Shown: positions 38,716-54,883 of the stretch, piece by piece
Numbering within the stretch: position 1 is the stretch's first letter
How the letters are laid out: each line of letters begins with the position of its first letter
Source: Theobroma cacao
Taxonomy: Eukaryota > Streptophyta > Magnoliopsida > Malvales > Malvaceae
Direction of reading: 5' to 3'
Length of the DNA: 64,000 nucleotides
Assembly: GCF_000208745.1 (NCBI RefSeq)
Contig: NC_030859.1
Coordinates: 19,726,294-19,790,293, forward strand
Position numbers and translations under genes: made by a program
The notes under the pieces: generated by a model
What the model saw: only the letters and a program-made list of their open reading frames with translations
Databases searched by the model: none
What the model was told of the DNA's origin: nothing

Positions 38716-39534
38716 ATGGCGGAATTGGAAGATAACAAGGCGAAATCATCGTCCGGGTCTATGTTCTTCAATCGCTCGCTTACGATGCACGCAACGGCAG
38801 CTGAATCCAACCCCCCCAAAGTTCATTTTCTTCTCAACAATCCGTCTCTTAATCGGGCAGCTTCCATTTCCAAAATTTACAATTCAATCGATTCTGTCAA
38901 AGGTAAAGTTAGAAAGCTTTGCAGTTTATTTGAATCCGCCAAGTCATCGTTGTCTTCATCAAGCTTGACAGCAAGTCCAAAGGAATCTGTCCCCAAGGTT
39001 GTTTTAAGACCCGCGAAATCAATTGGCTATTCTTCCTCGTTTTCTTCGAGTTTTAATAACCCTTTGATAAGATTACCGGGTACTGAAGATCGAATCGTTG
39101 TTTATATCACTAGTTTGCGAGGGATTCGAAGGACTTACGAGGATTGTTATGCTGTGAGGATGATATTTAGAGGGTTTAGAGTATGGGTGGATGAAAGAGA
39201 TATTTCCATGGACGCAGCTTACAGGAAAGAGTTGCAAAGTGTTTTGAAAGAGAAAAATGTGAGTTTGCCGCAGGTTTTTATAAAGGGAAAGTATGTTGGT
39301 GGTGCTGATGCGATTAAAAGCATGTTTGAAGTTGGCGAATTGGCTAAGATTCTTGATGGGTTTCCAAGGAGACAACCTGGGTTTGTTTGTGAAGCTTGCG
39401 GGGATGTGAGGTTTGTGCCTTGTGGGAATTGTAGTGGGAGCCGAAAAGTGTTTGATGAAGATGAAGGGTTGCTTAAGAGATGCTTGGAATGTAATGAGAA
39501 TGGCTTGATTCGGTGCCCGGATTGCTGCTCTTAA
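38716..39534 (+). CDS. Glutaredoxin-like protein with C-terminal zinc-ribbon (At5g39865/At3g28850 type)
   Basis: A 272-residue intronless frame. Residues 1-120 are a low-complexity Ser-rich region with a KVRKLCSLFESAKSS block. A glutaredoxin fold follows at about 126-213 (RIVVYITSL, VWVDERDISMDAAYRKEL, LPQVFIKGKYVGGADAI). The tail holds four CxxC pairs at C225/228, C236/239, C256/259 and C267/270, spaced as in a DnaJ-type zinc-binding module. At the usual active-site position (TSLRGIRRTYEDC) there is no CxxC or CxxS, so classical dithiol reduction is not expected; that is normal for this plant subfamily. It may bind metal or partner proteins, which is inference. A longer frame from 38355 overlaps the start out of frame and would be an upstream ORF if transcribed. 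Confidence 0.9.
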   Translation: MAELEDNKAKSSSGSMFFNRSLTMHATAAESNPPKVHFLLNNPSLNRAASISKIYNSIDSVKGKVRKLCSLFESAKSSLSSSSLTASPKESVPKVVLRPAKSIGYSSSFSSSFNNPLIRLPGTEDRIVVYITSLRGIRRTYEDCYAVRMIFRGFRVWVDERDISMDAAYRKELQSVLKEKNVSLPQVFIKGKYVGGADAIKSMFEVGELAKILDGFPRRQPGFVCEACGDVRFVPCGNCSGSRKVFDEDEGLLKRCLECNENGLIRCPDCCS

Positions 39535-41069
39535 TACTTTGATTGATACTGGGTCGTAAGGTATATTTAGAAGCTTGCTTTTTCGTTTATTAAGGTATAT
39601 TGATGATGCGGGCAATGGTTTGATGTGTTGGGTATGAAACGTTCCTTAGCAGAGAGCTGATGTTCGTTTGTTGTCTTGTTCAACTGGATGTTGACAATAA
39701 TAGTGTAATGTAATCAAAATGCCATATTTGGTTTGGGCATTTTGATTGTCAAGGAGATCGTTTATTTCTCCGATATGGTATTGTAAATATTTAGTGTTAT
39801 TTAATATAATGCACTTGGATATGTTGCAAATGACAGATTGTAATGTGAATAGACTATTTATGCCTTATCGAGTCCCCTTTGTAATCAGAGAAACTTTGGA
39901 GCATATATACCTGAAATTTCATTCTTTCATATGGAACCAACACTGTGGATATGATTTGGGGTTTGTTTCAGGCCTTAAGCTCAAGCTGCCTAATTGCTTA
40001 TCACTGTGGAATTATTCCTAATTGAAGGAAAGGGTAAATAGTACGCAAAAACTGGTTTGAATATTTAGTCCGTATGGGGTCCCATTCATGGGAGCGTAGG
40101 GTAGAGGATTGTGAGATTTTATACAGTTTTGATGCGTAGATGCTGCACATGTCAGCTATCTATCAGAATGCATTGATCTGATATCCTAACTACCTTACTT
40201 TGTCCCAATTTCTACCAGTGCTAAGCAGCCCTTAATGCCACAGTCTAGTCATGTTTAAGAATTAAAGATGCTCCAAATGATCGATTATTCTGTGCTTAAG
40301 GAGTCTAGAATTATTAACTGAGTGGTTAAGAATGCCCCTCTTTTATTATCTTCATTCTAACCCCTTCTTTTTTTTTTTTTTTTCTTTTTTAATTTTAATT
40401 TTATTTTTAATGAATTGCTGTAATAATATTTCAACCTTTGTGATACCACCTTTTTCAGTTATTCGAGAGCCATAAGTTATATTTGCAGTGCTCTGCATTG
40501 CTGTTTGTCAATATTTTAATGGAGTATTGTATTTGAATTTAGTTTGTAGGATTTTGCTCTTTTGACTTGTGATTCATGACAAGTCTGTTTTACCTAAGAT
40601 GCTTCCTGGTTTGTTTTTGTTTTTTACCCTTATCAACCTCTTAAGAGCAGCACATATTGTTCTTTATGATCTGCTGCATTTTTAACTCATATATCTAACA
40701 TATATATCAGGATTATATCCAGTTTCAGTTTCCAGTTTCTGAAACTGCACCAAAATTTAGGATGCTTCTGACCTGAATTCTTCCCTAGTTTGGTTGGGAC
40801 AATCTATCTCTGTCATAGTTTAGGTGACTAGTTGCCATCAAAGCTTCTTAGGCAGTGATGGAGTAACCATTAATCACTTCATCTTCAATCCTTTCCTTTC
40901 TATTACTATAATATTCCAGGGATGAGTCAATGGATTGATCAATGGTCATACATGAAATTATCTTTTTTCTTTTTTGATGTTATTATGTTGTTTTCATTAA
41001 TAGCTTTGTTTCTTTTGAAGAGAAACAAATTCCTTGCACAGGTGCTTGAAGATGTAGTGTCCTGTCAAT
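39535..41069. other. 3' flank and intergenic region
   Basis: 3' UTR of the glutaredoxin-like gene probably runs to about 39900. The rest has T-rich tracts (near 40370) and short chance frames. No gene is supported. Confidence 0.5.
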
Positions 41070-41640
41070 CAATATTTATGAAAGTTGCATGTTGAAATAG
41101 ATTTGCCAAAATGTCAACCAAATCCTTGATTGTCCCAAATTGAATTTTCAGTTTTGCTTGATAGATTGGTTGCAATGCCACAAAAGGATTTTTTGCCATT
41201 TGATTGCAGCCAGCATAGCTATCACTTCTCCTTTGATAGTCTCTGATAGCCACTCCCACACCCGTATAGCATCCCTGAACGGACACAACTACACCAATGT
41301 TAAAACTTCGAACACAGCTTGATTTCGATGTGTCCATTGCACCTCTTGTTACAAAACCTTTTCCCTCTGACCAAAACTATTCCCGTCCGACTGGCATTCT
41401 GAGCTAAGGATTCCTCCGGCAACATGAGAGCTCTTCCTACATGTACATGGAAAAACTCTTTCTTTGCGTTCCATATATTTTATACGATCATGAATTCATG
41501 GATCCTTTTTATCCTGGAAGAGCACACCATAAATCCAATCCATCACTTCATCACTGCCTCTAGCCAATGCAACTTCATTCCCATTTTAATGCATTTCCAA
41601 ACTCCAGCAGCCAACGTTTGATGATAGTTTAAATTTTTTA
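41070..41640 (-). mobile_element. Decayed LINE ORF2 fragment (zinc-knuckle to RNase H)
   Basis: On the minus strand, pieces of a LINE-type protein can be read in more than one frame: MKLHWLEAVMK and IWNAKKEFFH (end of the zf-RVT region), then GVGVAIRDYQ and GEVIAMLAAIKWQ (first part of an RNase H-like domain). Stops and frame changes interrupt every part. It is older or more eroded than the fragments at 3-5 kb. No poly-A end was identified. Confidence 0.5.
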
Positions 41641-42210
41641 AATTGTGAAAAAAAAAAACAACATTGTTGATGGGGCAAATTAAATTAATTAATTTGGCGT
41701 TTGTGCCAAAGTGGAACCCATATTTTGCAGGCCAGGTATTTCTTTTCTAGCCCGGAAACTTCTTGGCCTGTTAATCTTAGTTTAAACCCAATTTTGTTTT
41801 AATTATTTGCTTTTTTGGGAAAACTAAATTAGTTTTCACATATTTATTTGAAATTCTACTAATATTGTAAGGTATTTTTAGGGTTCGGGTACCCTATCAA
41901 ATGATAGAGTTCGGGTTAGGGTACTTGAAAAATAATGGGTACTTTGATATCCTTATATCAAATTCGAAATGGAAAATATATAATATATAGTTTAAATTAA
42001 AATTATTTCAAGGAATGAACATGTAGGCATTTGGTCAGTATTATGCATTTTTACTCAAGTTTTTGGTCCTAAGCTACCAACATGAGCAGCACAACATTTG
42101 GACATAGAGAAACAGCGTTGCCTTTGACAAACACAAGTAATGGAAGTGGCTCGCACGTACTCGGACTGCCAATTCAACCACCAAACTTACAGCTTGCTAT
42201 TCCCCTAAAA
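41641..42210. other. Intergenic region and pectinesterase upstream sequence
   Basis: No coding potential. 'gggttcgggtaccct' and 'gagttcgggttagggtac' form a small inverted pair at about 41880-41925, of unknown meaning. Confidence 0.45.
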
Positions 42211-42219
42211 TAGTACTAA

Positions 42220-42227
42220 TATATAAA
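42220..42227 (+). promoter_or_regulatory. TATA box of the pectinesterase gene
   Basis: 'tatataaa' lies 60 bases before the start codon, a spacing that leaves a leader of about 30 bases. The surrounding DNA is less AT-rich, so the match is meaningful though unproven. Confidence 0.55.
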
Positions 42228-42286
42228 GCTATTCCTTCTTCCATATCTAATGCACAATCCAATAGAAAAAGGAAAAACTTTCGAAC

Positions 42287-44086
42287 ATGTTCAGAGCTTA
42301 TGGCAAAGTCAATGAGGCCGATCAAGCAAGGCTCCTGGCTCGTCGAAAAACCAGGAGGAGAATTGCCATCATTAGCCTGTCTTTCATTGTCCTTGCTGCT
42401 ATTGTAGTCGCTGCTGTTTTCGGAAGTCGAGGGTCTGGAGGAGACTCCAAAAATGGTGGCAATGGTGGAGTTCAGCCCATCTCTAGTTCTATCAAAGCTG
42501 TATGTGATGTGACCTTGTATAAAGATACATGTTACGATAGTCTTGCTCCTATGGCTAACTCCAGCCAGCTTCAACCTGAAGACATCTTCAAGTTGTCAAT
42601 GAAAGTAGCCATTGCTGAGCTATCAAAAGCATCCCAGTATTTCTCCAAGAATGGAATTTTTAAAGATGTTGCTGATAAGATGTCCGTTGCAGCCTTGGAG
42701 AATTGTGGTGAACTTTTGAGTCTAGCAATCGATCATCTTAATAGCTCCTTATCATCATCAGGTGAAGTTTCGGTCATTCAAGCTGTGGATGATCTCAGAA
42801 CATGGCTAAGTTCAGCTAGTACTTACCAGCAGACCTGCATTGATGCTTTTGAAGAGCTCAAAGGAGACACCAAGGCCAGTGTTCATGACCATCTGAAGTA
42901 TTCTTCTGAACTAACCAGCAACAGCCTCGCCATTATAACATGGATTTCAAAGGTTGCAAGCGTGTTGAATCTAAGGCGATTAATGAGTTTTTCTCCAAAC
43001 CATGAAGAGCCAGAGTGGTTTCATGTGAAAGACAGGAAGTTACTTCAAAGTTCGGATCTCTTGAAGAAGAAAGCTGATATTATTGTGGCAAAAGATGGCT
43101 CTGGTAAGTATAAGACTATAAGTGCTGCCCTCAAGGCAGTTCCTGACAAGAGCAAGAAGAGGATTGTGATCTATGTGAAGAAGGGGGTTTATAGTGAAAA
43201 TGTAAGCGTTGAGAAGAAAAAATGGAATGTCACCATGATTGGTGATGGGATGGAATCCACAGTAGTATCTGGAAGCCTCAACTATGTTGATGGGACTCCC
43301 ACATTTTCAACTGCAACATTTGGTGAGTTCTCAAATACTAATTTGGATCCTCATTAAGATTGACAAATTGTAATTTCTAACAGTGCAAGCTTGCATTTCT
43401 TTGCAGCTGTGTTTGGAAAAGGCTTTGTTGCTCGAGATATAGGATTTGTCAACACTGCTGGACCGCAAAAGCACCAGGCAGTAGCCTTGATGTCAACTGC
43501 AGACCAATCTGTCTTTTACCGGTGTCGCTTTGAGGCCTTTCAGGACACTCTCTATGCACATTCCAATCGCCAATTCTACCGTGAATGCAACATTATCGGA
43601 ACAGTTGATTTCATATTTGGAAACTCAGCTGTTGTCTTCCAAAACTGTAACATACTCCCTAGGCAGCCTCTGCCTAACCAACAGAACACAATCACTGCTC
43701 AAGGGAAGGTTGACCCCAATCAAAATACCGGGATTGCTATTCAGAATTGCACCATTTTGCCTTATGGGAAGTTGGATACCTCTTTGAGAACATACCTTGG
43801 ACGACCCTGGAAGAATTACTCCACAACCATACTCATGCATTCAAGTCTTGGGAGCGTGATACATCCAACAGGGTGGTTGCCATGGAGCGGAACTACTGCA
43901 CCAGACACCATATTCTACTCTGAATATAAGAACACCGGCCCTGGTTCTTCAACCAAGGATAGAGTTAAATGGAAAGGTTTGAGAAGTATTACTGATAAAG
44001 AAGCCAAAAAGTTTACAGTCAAGGAATTCCTCCATGGGGACAAGTGGATCTCAGATACTGGTGTTAGCTATAAATCTAGTTTGTGA
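42287..44086 (+). CDS. Type I pectinesterase (pectin methylesterase with inhibitor-like pro-region)
   Basis: Two exons, 42287-43322 and 43407-44086, join in phase to give 571 residues. It would remove methyl esters from homogalacturonan in the cell wall. A basic N-terminus and a hydrophobic segment (about residues 26-46) give a signal anchor. The PMEI-like pro-region (about 65-220) has the paired Cys of AVCDVTLYKDTCY. The processing motif RKLL precedes the catalytic domain, which starts at IIVAKDGSGKYKTI. All family signatures are present: GVYSENV, QAVAL, QDTLY, DFIFGNSAVVFQNC (catalytic Asp and conserved residues) and LGRPWKNYS. The single intron falls just before the AVFGKGF stretch, as in many plant PME genes. 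No lesion is seen, so it should be active. Confidence 0.96.
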
Positions 44087-44883
44087 TTGCAACATACATG
44101 ATGGAGATGCATCATGTATGCTAACTTTTTTTTTTTTGGTTTTTTCTTCTTCATTTTTCTCCTTATACACATAAATTATAATGGCTATGTTTCACTTTCA
44201 CATCCATCAGATGACAAATTAAGCAGCTGATGTCAGAAGTTTGGAATAAAATATACTGTCCCCAAAATTTTGTGAGCCAAAACTGCCTGCTTCTATAGTT
44301 TTGCAGCTGCAGAACACCAATGTATACATTTATTGATTGTTCTTAATCTATTTTCCACCTTCGTACTCAACTTCGACAAGAGATTGAATCCAATTTCTCC
44401 CCAAATCCTCACTTCCTGTGGGCTGAGATCATATGTTTTCTTGATGATCAAAATGGTACCTTCAAACCTTTTGGATTTGTATCTTCTGAACCTTTCTTGA
44501 TTTACTTGAAGATTTTCACACTCAATGTTGCAACGTGGCAACTCCTTAAGCCACATCGAGACGAACCTAAACAAAAAAAATGATAACTCTTTAACCCACA
44601 TCGAGGTGATCGGGTTTTCAAATTTACACGTTACGACACTCAACACGTCAGGTTTTTTATTTGCAAGAAAGATTAGATTAGAGAAAATAAAGAAAAAAAT
44701 CATTGAAAAAACATTTTTTTGATCCGTGTAGAATTAGAAATCGAAGTTTAACATCAAAAATTGTATGGTAGTTGATTTTTTCTTTATATCTCTTCATAAA
44801 GTCATATTAAGAGTCAGGATTTTTACGCAATAACATTAGCAGTCACAGTATTAGCTCAACTCAAATTATAATTAATAACCATC

Positions 44884-44922
<39 letters not shown>

Positions 44923-45670
44923 TGGATAATTGCAAAATTTGTATTCAACCAAAAGAAGCAGACAAGCTGCTGCAAGAACAAGAAGACTGCTAGTAGCAGA
45001 ACAAAACTAAACACCAAAATCAGCCCAACTACATAGTAGTAGTTTGATCAAAATACTATTGTAGTTTCTCTAAAAGATTTGAATCTGTTTGATTTCACCC
45101 ATTTTTCAACACCATTATATGTATCAGTAAAAGTTTTTCCCTAATAGTGTTATTACTTGCTTGATTGGAATTTTGAAAAGATTAAGAGGGACCCTAGTGC
45201 CAGACCACTCTCCCTAACGGTGACATTTTCCCAATTTAGGCCCCATGTTGGGAAAAAGGGGAAGATGAAAGAAAGGAGAGTAGAACCATTATAGGGAGCA
45301 AGGCTGATGAGATTGCAAGTGGGGTGCTGCAGAGTTCCACCAGCATCCGTATACCATTGCCTCACTCTGTAAATGGGGGTTGCCTGCTCATCACTGAGGA
45401 CACACAAGCTCACTCGAGCTTACTCTTCGACCACTTCATAGTCCTTCCGAGATGTTCCCCCTCAATGCAAGCACATGTATTACTCACAACATCAGAGCAG
45501 TAAATATTCAAAATGCATATGCGTGTATCATCTTGAACATTTAAAGTGGGACAAAAACCTCCAAGAAGGCATACTTAACCTAGACAACGTTTCCTAAATT
45601 ACATTATCCATTCAAAGTGGATAGAAGTGGAATTTTGACATCTCAACATGTACCTGAGTCTTTTTGACAG
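44087..45670. other. Intergenic region between convergent pectinesterase and ArfGAP genes
   Basis: The two genes converge, so both 3' UTRs lie here. An (ATT)n run sits at 44885-44922. A minus-strand frame at 45153-45413 (86 codons) lies about 260 bases past the ArfGAP stop. I do not recognise it and treat it as probable 3' UTR. Confidence 0.5.
44885..44922. repeat. (ATT)n microsatellite
   Basis: About twelve perfect TTA/ATT units in the convergent intergenic region. Confidence 0.95.
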
Positions 45671-51190
<5,520 letters not shown>

Positions 51191-52225
51191 CTCCAGCCTC
51201 CAAATTGAAGACCCTAATCATTAATCACTGCTATTATCTGGAAACACCCATTTATCAGTTCCTTAATCTGCATGGAAACAAAATAAACATCCATTAAACA
51301 AGAATAAAAAAACCCATAATTTTATTAAAAAAAAAACCAATTCTTACATTGAAAAGTATTTGGCTTTTCAGTTGAAAAATGAGATGATCTCAATGAAAAA
51401 AGGGGCCTTTGAAAAACTTTTCCTCTCCATCATACATGATGTTGACCAAAAAAAAATTCCAAAAAATGGATCAAAAGTAATGCTAAAGACAAGAATTGAA
51501 AAAGGGTTGTTCTTACATTCTTGGAAAAACCAAATTATAAAGTCAACGAAAGGTTTTTATGAGAATTGGAGAAGTTTCCCTAAATTGGCAGAAATGGGTA
51601 ATTTTTTATTTATTTAATGGTTCTTTTTAGTGTTAGAAAAACAAAAACACAAATCAAAGAATCATAGGAATTGGATAAGGAAAGAAGCAAATGTTGCCTG
51701 AATTTGATTTCTTTTTTTTTTTTTTAAATTAATTTAGATAAAAAAATTATTAATTTTTTAATAATAGAATGTGAAGAAGAATAATATCCTCCACAAAAGT
51801 CAAAGTCGGAATTCTGGGAGTTAAAAGCCCCTTTTTGGTCGTTGGCTTCTTACCAGACGCACGAATGCGAGAGAACCACTAGCTCGACGCGCGCTTCTAA
51901 CGCGTGACTACACTCGCTTTCTTTTTTCAATTAATCCATTTTCTATTGAATTTTCTTTAAATATATTATTTCTTTTTTTCTTTTATTTTTTGTTTTTCAC
52001 TCTCTCGAAAGAGAATTTTTTTTTAACTTATAAAATCAAGTATTTAACGGGTATTGTCTTTTTATCTCAAGTAGAGTTCGAGTAACAAATTTAAGTTTAA
52101 AAAGTAGTCCAATATTTAATGAGTTTAGACATTTAGATAAATAATAGAGTTCGAGTATAAATATTATGAAAACAACGATTACGCTAATTATTGTCAAACA
52201 TCGGCTCCGGCGCTGCTCTCTATTC
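51191..52225. other. ArfGAP upstream region
   Basis: This holds the probable leader and promoter of the ArfGAP gene. At about 51840-51910 there is a GC-richer patch with 'cgacgcgcgcttctaacgcg', unusual for the region. No gene is visible. Confidence 0.45.
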
Positions 52226-52570
52226 ACACCAAATTTTACTAACGAATTTATGAATGCATTTACCACTTTAAAAGTGTGACGTAACTCCATATTTTCGATA
52301 ATCTTTCAATAATTGTCAATTTCCATTAAAAGTACTCGAATGAACTCACTGTCTCAAAGAGAAATTGCTTACTCATGAAATAATCACCTTCGAATTGGAC
52401 TCAATAATCAAACTCTTCTTGCCTATCACAACCTAATGTGATGATGAGAAATGGACTAATTTTTAGTTCAAAACATACAAATAATTTTTTTTAAAAAAAA
52501 GTATCAAAAGTTTATTAATCAAAAAGTTGAATACGTTCTTATCCACACCAAATTTTGCTAATGAATTATA

Positions 52571-53710
52571 GCATGTTTGGTTGGGAGAATGGCTAAGTCA
52601 TTCCCCCTTTATTCCCAAGGAATTTTTGTTCCTTTATTTGGTTGAAAAATGATCCAAAGAATAGCCATTCCTATGGAATGACTATTTTTCAAAATCTTTC
52701 AAAACCAAGGAATAGCTAATGCCACCCTTCCTTATGGTATTAGCTATTCCATGGTTGAGGAATAAATTCAAAAATTAATAAAGATAAAAATACCCCTTAC
52801 AAGTTTAAAAAATTACAAGTTTATTTGTATAAAATATTATTTTTTTCTCTCTCATCTTTCTCTCACTTGGTTCCAACTTTTAATAAAATATTAATATTAA
52901 ATTATAAATAAATATTAATATTTAAATTATAAATTATTAATAAAATAAATTATAAATTATTCCTATTTAAAAACAAAATAAATTAAAATTAAATAAACAT
53001 AATATCATTTAAATTAGATAAATAATATTAATAATTAAATCATCAATTATTAACATTTTAAATAAATTACCAATTATTAATATTTAAAAAATAAAATAAA
53101 AAATNNNNNNNNNNNNNNNNNNNNNNNNNNNNNNNNNNNNNNNNNNNNNNNNNNNNNNNNNNNNNNNNNNNNNNNNNNNNNNNNNNNNNNNNNNNNNNNN
53201 NNNNNNNNNNNNNNNNNNNNNNNNNNNNNNNNNNNNNNNNNNNNNNNNNNNNNNNNNNNNNNNNNNNNNNNNNNNNNNNNNNNNNNNNNNNNNNNNNNNN
53301 NNNNNNNNNNNNNNNNNNNNNNNNNNNNNATTATTAATATTTTAAAATAAAATAATATAAAAATTAATCATAATAATATTTTAAATTAAATAAATGTTAA
53401 TATTTAAATGATTAATTATTAATATTTTAATTGAATTATCAATTATTAATATTTAGAAAATCTAATAAAAATAAATAGTTATATAAATAATAAATGGTGT
53501 TTTTTTTCTTTTTATTTTCTATTTTTTTCTTATTCCGAAATTATTGTTACCAACCAAACACTAAAATAAGTCATAATAATTATTCTTAATCCTATTCCTT
53601 TTGTCATACCAAACTAAATAATAACTATTCTATTCTATTCCCATCTCATTCTATTCTCACATAATAACTATTCTATTCTATTCCTGTTTATTCCGCCAAC
53701 CAAACGTACC
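52571..53710 (+). mobile_element. AT-rich foldback element, copy A (interrupted by an assembly gap)
   Basis: The left end 'gcatgtttggttgggagaat' is mirrored by the right end 'ccgccaaccaaacgtac'. 'ggaatgactatttttc' type words face 'ttattattcttaatcctattcc' type words, and the interior is made of 'attattaat' and 'aaataa' runs. The 'catgtttggttgg' end is common in plant hAT-like MITEs. There is no coding. A 225-base gap sits at the palindrome centre. The orientation of '+' is arbitrary and is used only to mark it as opposite to copy B. Confidence 0.7.
53105..53329. other. Assembly gap (225 N) at the centre of foldback element A
   Basis: The run of N is bounded on both sides by near-homologous 'aattattaatatttaaaa' type sequence. 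Extreme AT content and inverted symmetry explain why the assembly failed here. Confidence 0.98.
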
Positions 53711-54135
53711 ATTAGTCTCTAAGAGTGTGATGCAACTCCACCCTTTTTATAATCCTCCAATTATTATCAATTTCATTAAAAATACTTCAATAAATTCAAA
53801 GCCTCAAAGAGAAATTGCTTATCCATGGAATAACCACCTTGGAATTGGATTCAATAACCCAGCTCTTCCTACCTACCCAATGTGATGATGAGAAATGGAC
53901 TAATTTTTAATTCAAACTATACAAATAACATTTTTTTGGAAAAAGTTGAGTACACTCATAATCAACTGAAAACCCACCATAGACCAATGAATACCAACGA
54001 TACAGCTCAACCTTAATAAAAATCCATCTAAGCCTTCCAAAAGCAACCACGACCTCATGGAACAAGGCATTGCGTCATTAAAAGATGTTATAAGATAGAA
54101 TTATTATTTTTTGCTACCACAACATTCAAAGTTGC

Positions 54136-54142
54136 TATAAAA
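54136..54142 (+). promoter_or_regulatory. TATA box of the RNase T2 relic
   Basis: 'tataaaa' lies 62 bases before the ATG at 54204. The box and the following 'ttggcaagcttaatta' are shared with the minus-strand relative at 62.6 kb, which shows a common promoter. Confidence 0.6.
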
Positions 54143-54203
54143 ACCCTTGCATAGAAGCACTCTTGGCAAGCTTAATTACTTGGTTTTTTTTCTTGTGGTA
54201 ACA

Positions 54204-54545
54204 ATGTATAGGCATTTATTAGCTGCTGCTATCTAAGTCATTTTTTTTTTTAAATCAGGAAAGAAAATTAAAACAGAAAAATCATGCATCAATCAATAAA
54301 TTAAATTCTTGATTACGTCTTAAACACCTTGCTAACATTTATTGGCTGCTGCTGTCTTAGCCACCTTGCTAGCTTTAGCTGCATCTGACTTTGCTTCCAC
54401 AAGCTCAGTCTGGTATGGGCACCTTCTGCCTGTAATACTGGAATTGAATGTGCGAAACCCATCCTTGGCATTTTCACCATCCATGGTCTATGGTCACAAC
54501 TTGCTGATCATGACACTTCGGTTCCTTTTGTTTTTGGTTAGATCA
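54204..54545 (+). pseudogene. RNase T2 (S-like) pseudogene, 5' exon
   Basis: The start reads MYRHLLAAAI then a stop. About 120 bases later the same signal-peptide sequence restarts ('catttattggctgctgctg'), as if a short insertion made a 28-base duplication. The frame then runs LLAAAVLATLLALAASDFA, needs a one-base shift near 54393, and continues HKLSLVWAPSACNTGIECA and FTIHGLWSQLADH. FTIHGLW is the first conserved active-site region (CAS I) of RNase T2 enzymes. It ends at a stop near 54540 with no clear donor. The relative at 62351-62602 is intact over the same part. Confidence 0.8.
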
Positions 54546-54883
54546 TCTATGAATTTTCATTAATAGACTTGAAGAGTAAAAGTAACTAGTTGACAAGACG
54601 GAAGCATCGAAAACAAATTAAAGCAAATAAGGCCAAACCTTAAGAACGGAAAACACAATGAGTTTTGACAAGTTGAATGGCGAAATCATGGAACATATTA
54701 TCTTGTCCAATATTATAATTGTTTCAATGCTGCCTTATCTCTCGTCACTAATTACGGTCCATTACAAGGAAATCATGTATTCAAAAATTACTAAATATAA
54801 CTTTGATTTCACATTCACTAGCTGCATTTAAGGACGCATAGCTGTACTTTGATTTCACATGTTTTGTTTGCCTCTCCAACCAG

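Larger units (their letters stand above)
52226..53945. repeat. Tandem duplication of an approximately 300 bp unit, second copy split by a foldback element
   Basis: 52226-52540 is repeated as 52541-52570 plus 53711-53945. Shared words include 'cacaccaaattttgctaa', 'tcaaagagaaattgctta' and 'tgtgatgatgagaaatgg'. The foldback element at 52571-53710 sits between the halves of copy 2, so it inserted after the duplication. Confidence 0.75.

Noticed and set aside
39073..39615. A 180-codon frame antisense to the glutaredoxin-like gene
   Set aside because: It has no family resemblance and is explained by the codon structure of the real gene on the other strand.
45153..45413. An 86-codon minus-strand frame after the ArfGAP stop
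   Set aside because: I do not recognise it. It has no splice link to the ArfGAP frame and probably lies in the 3' UTR, so it was not called as a gene.
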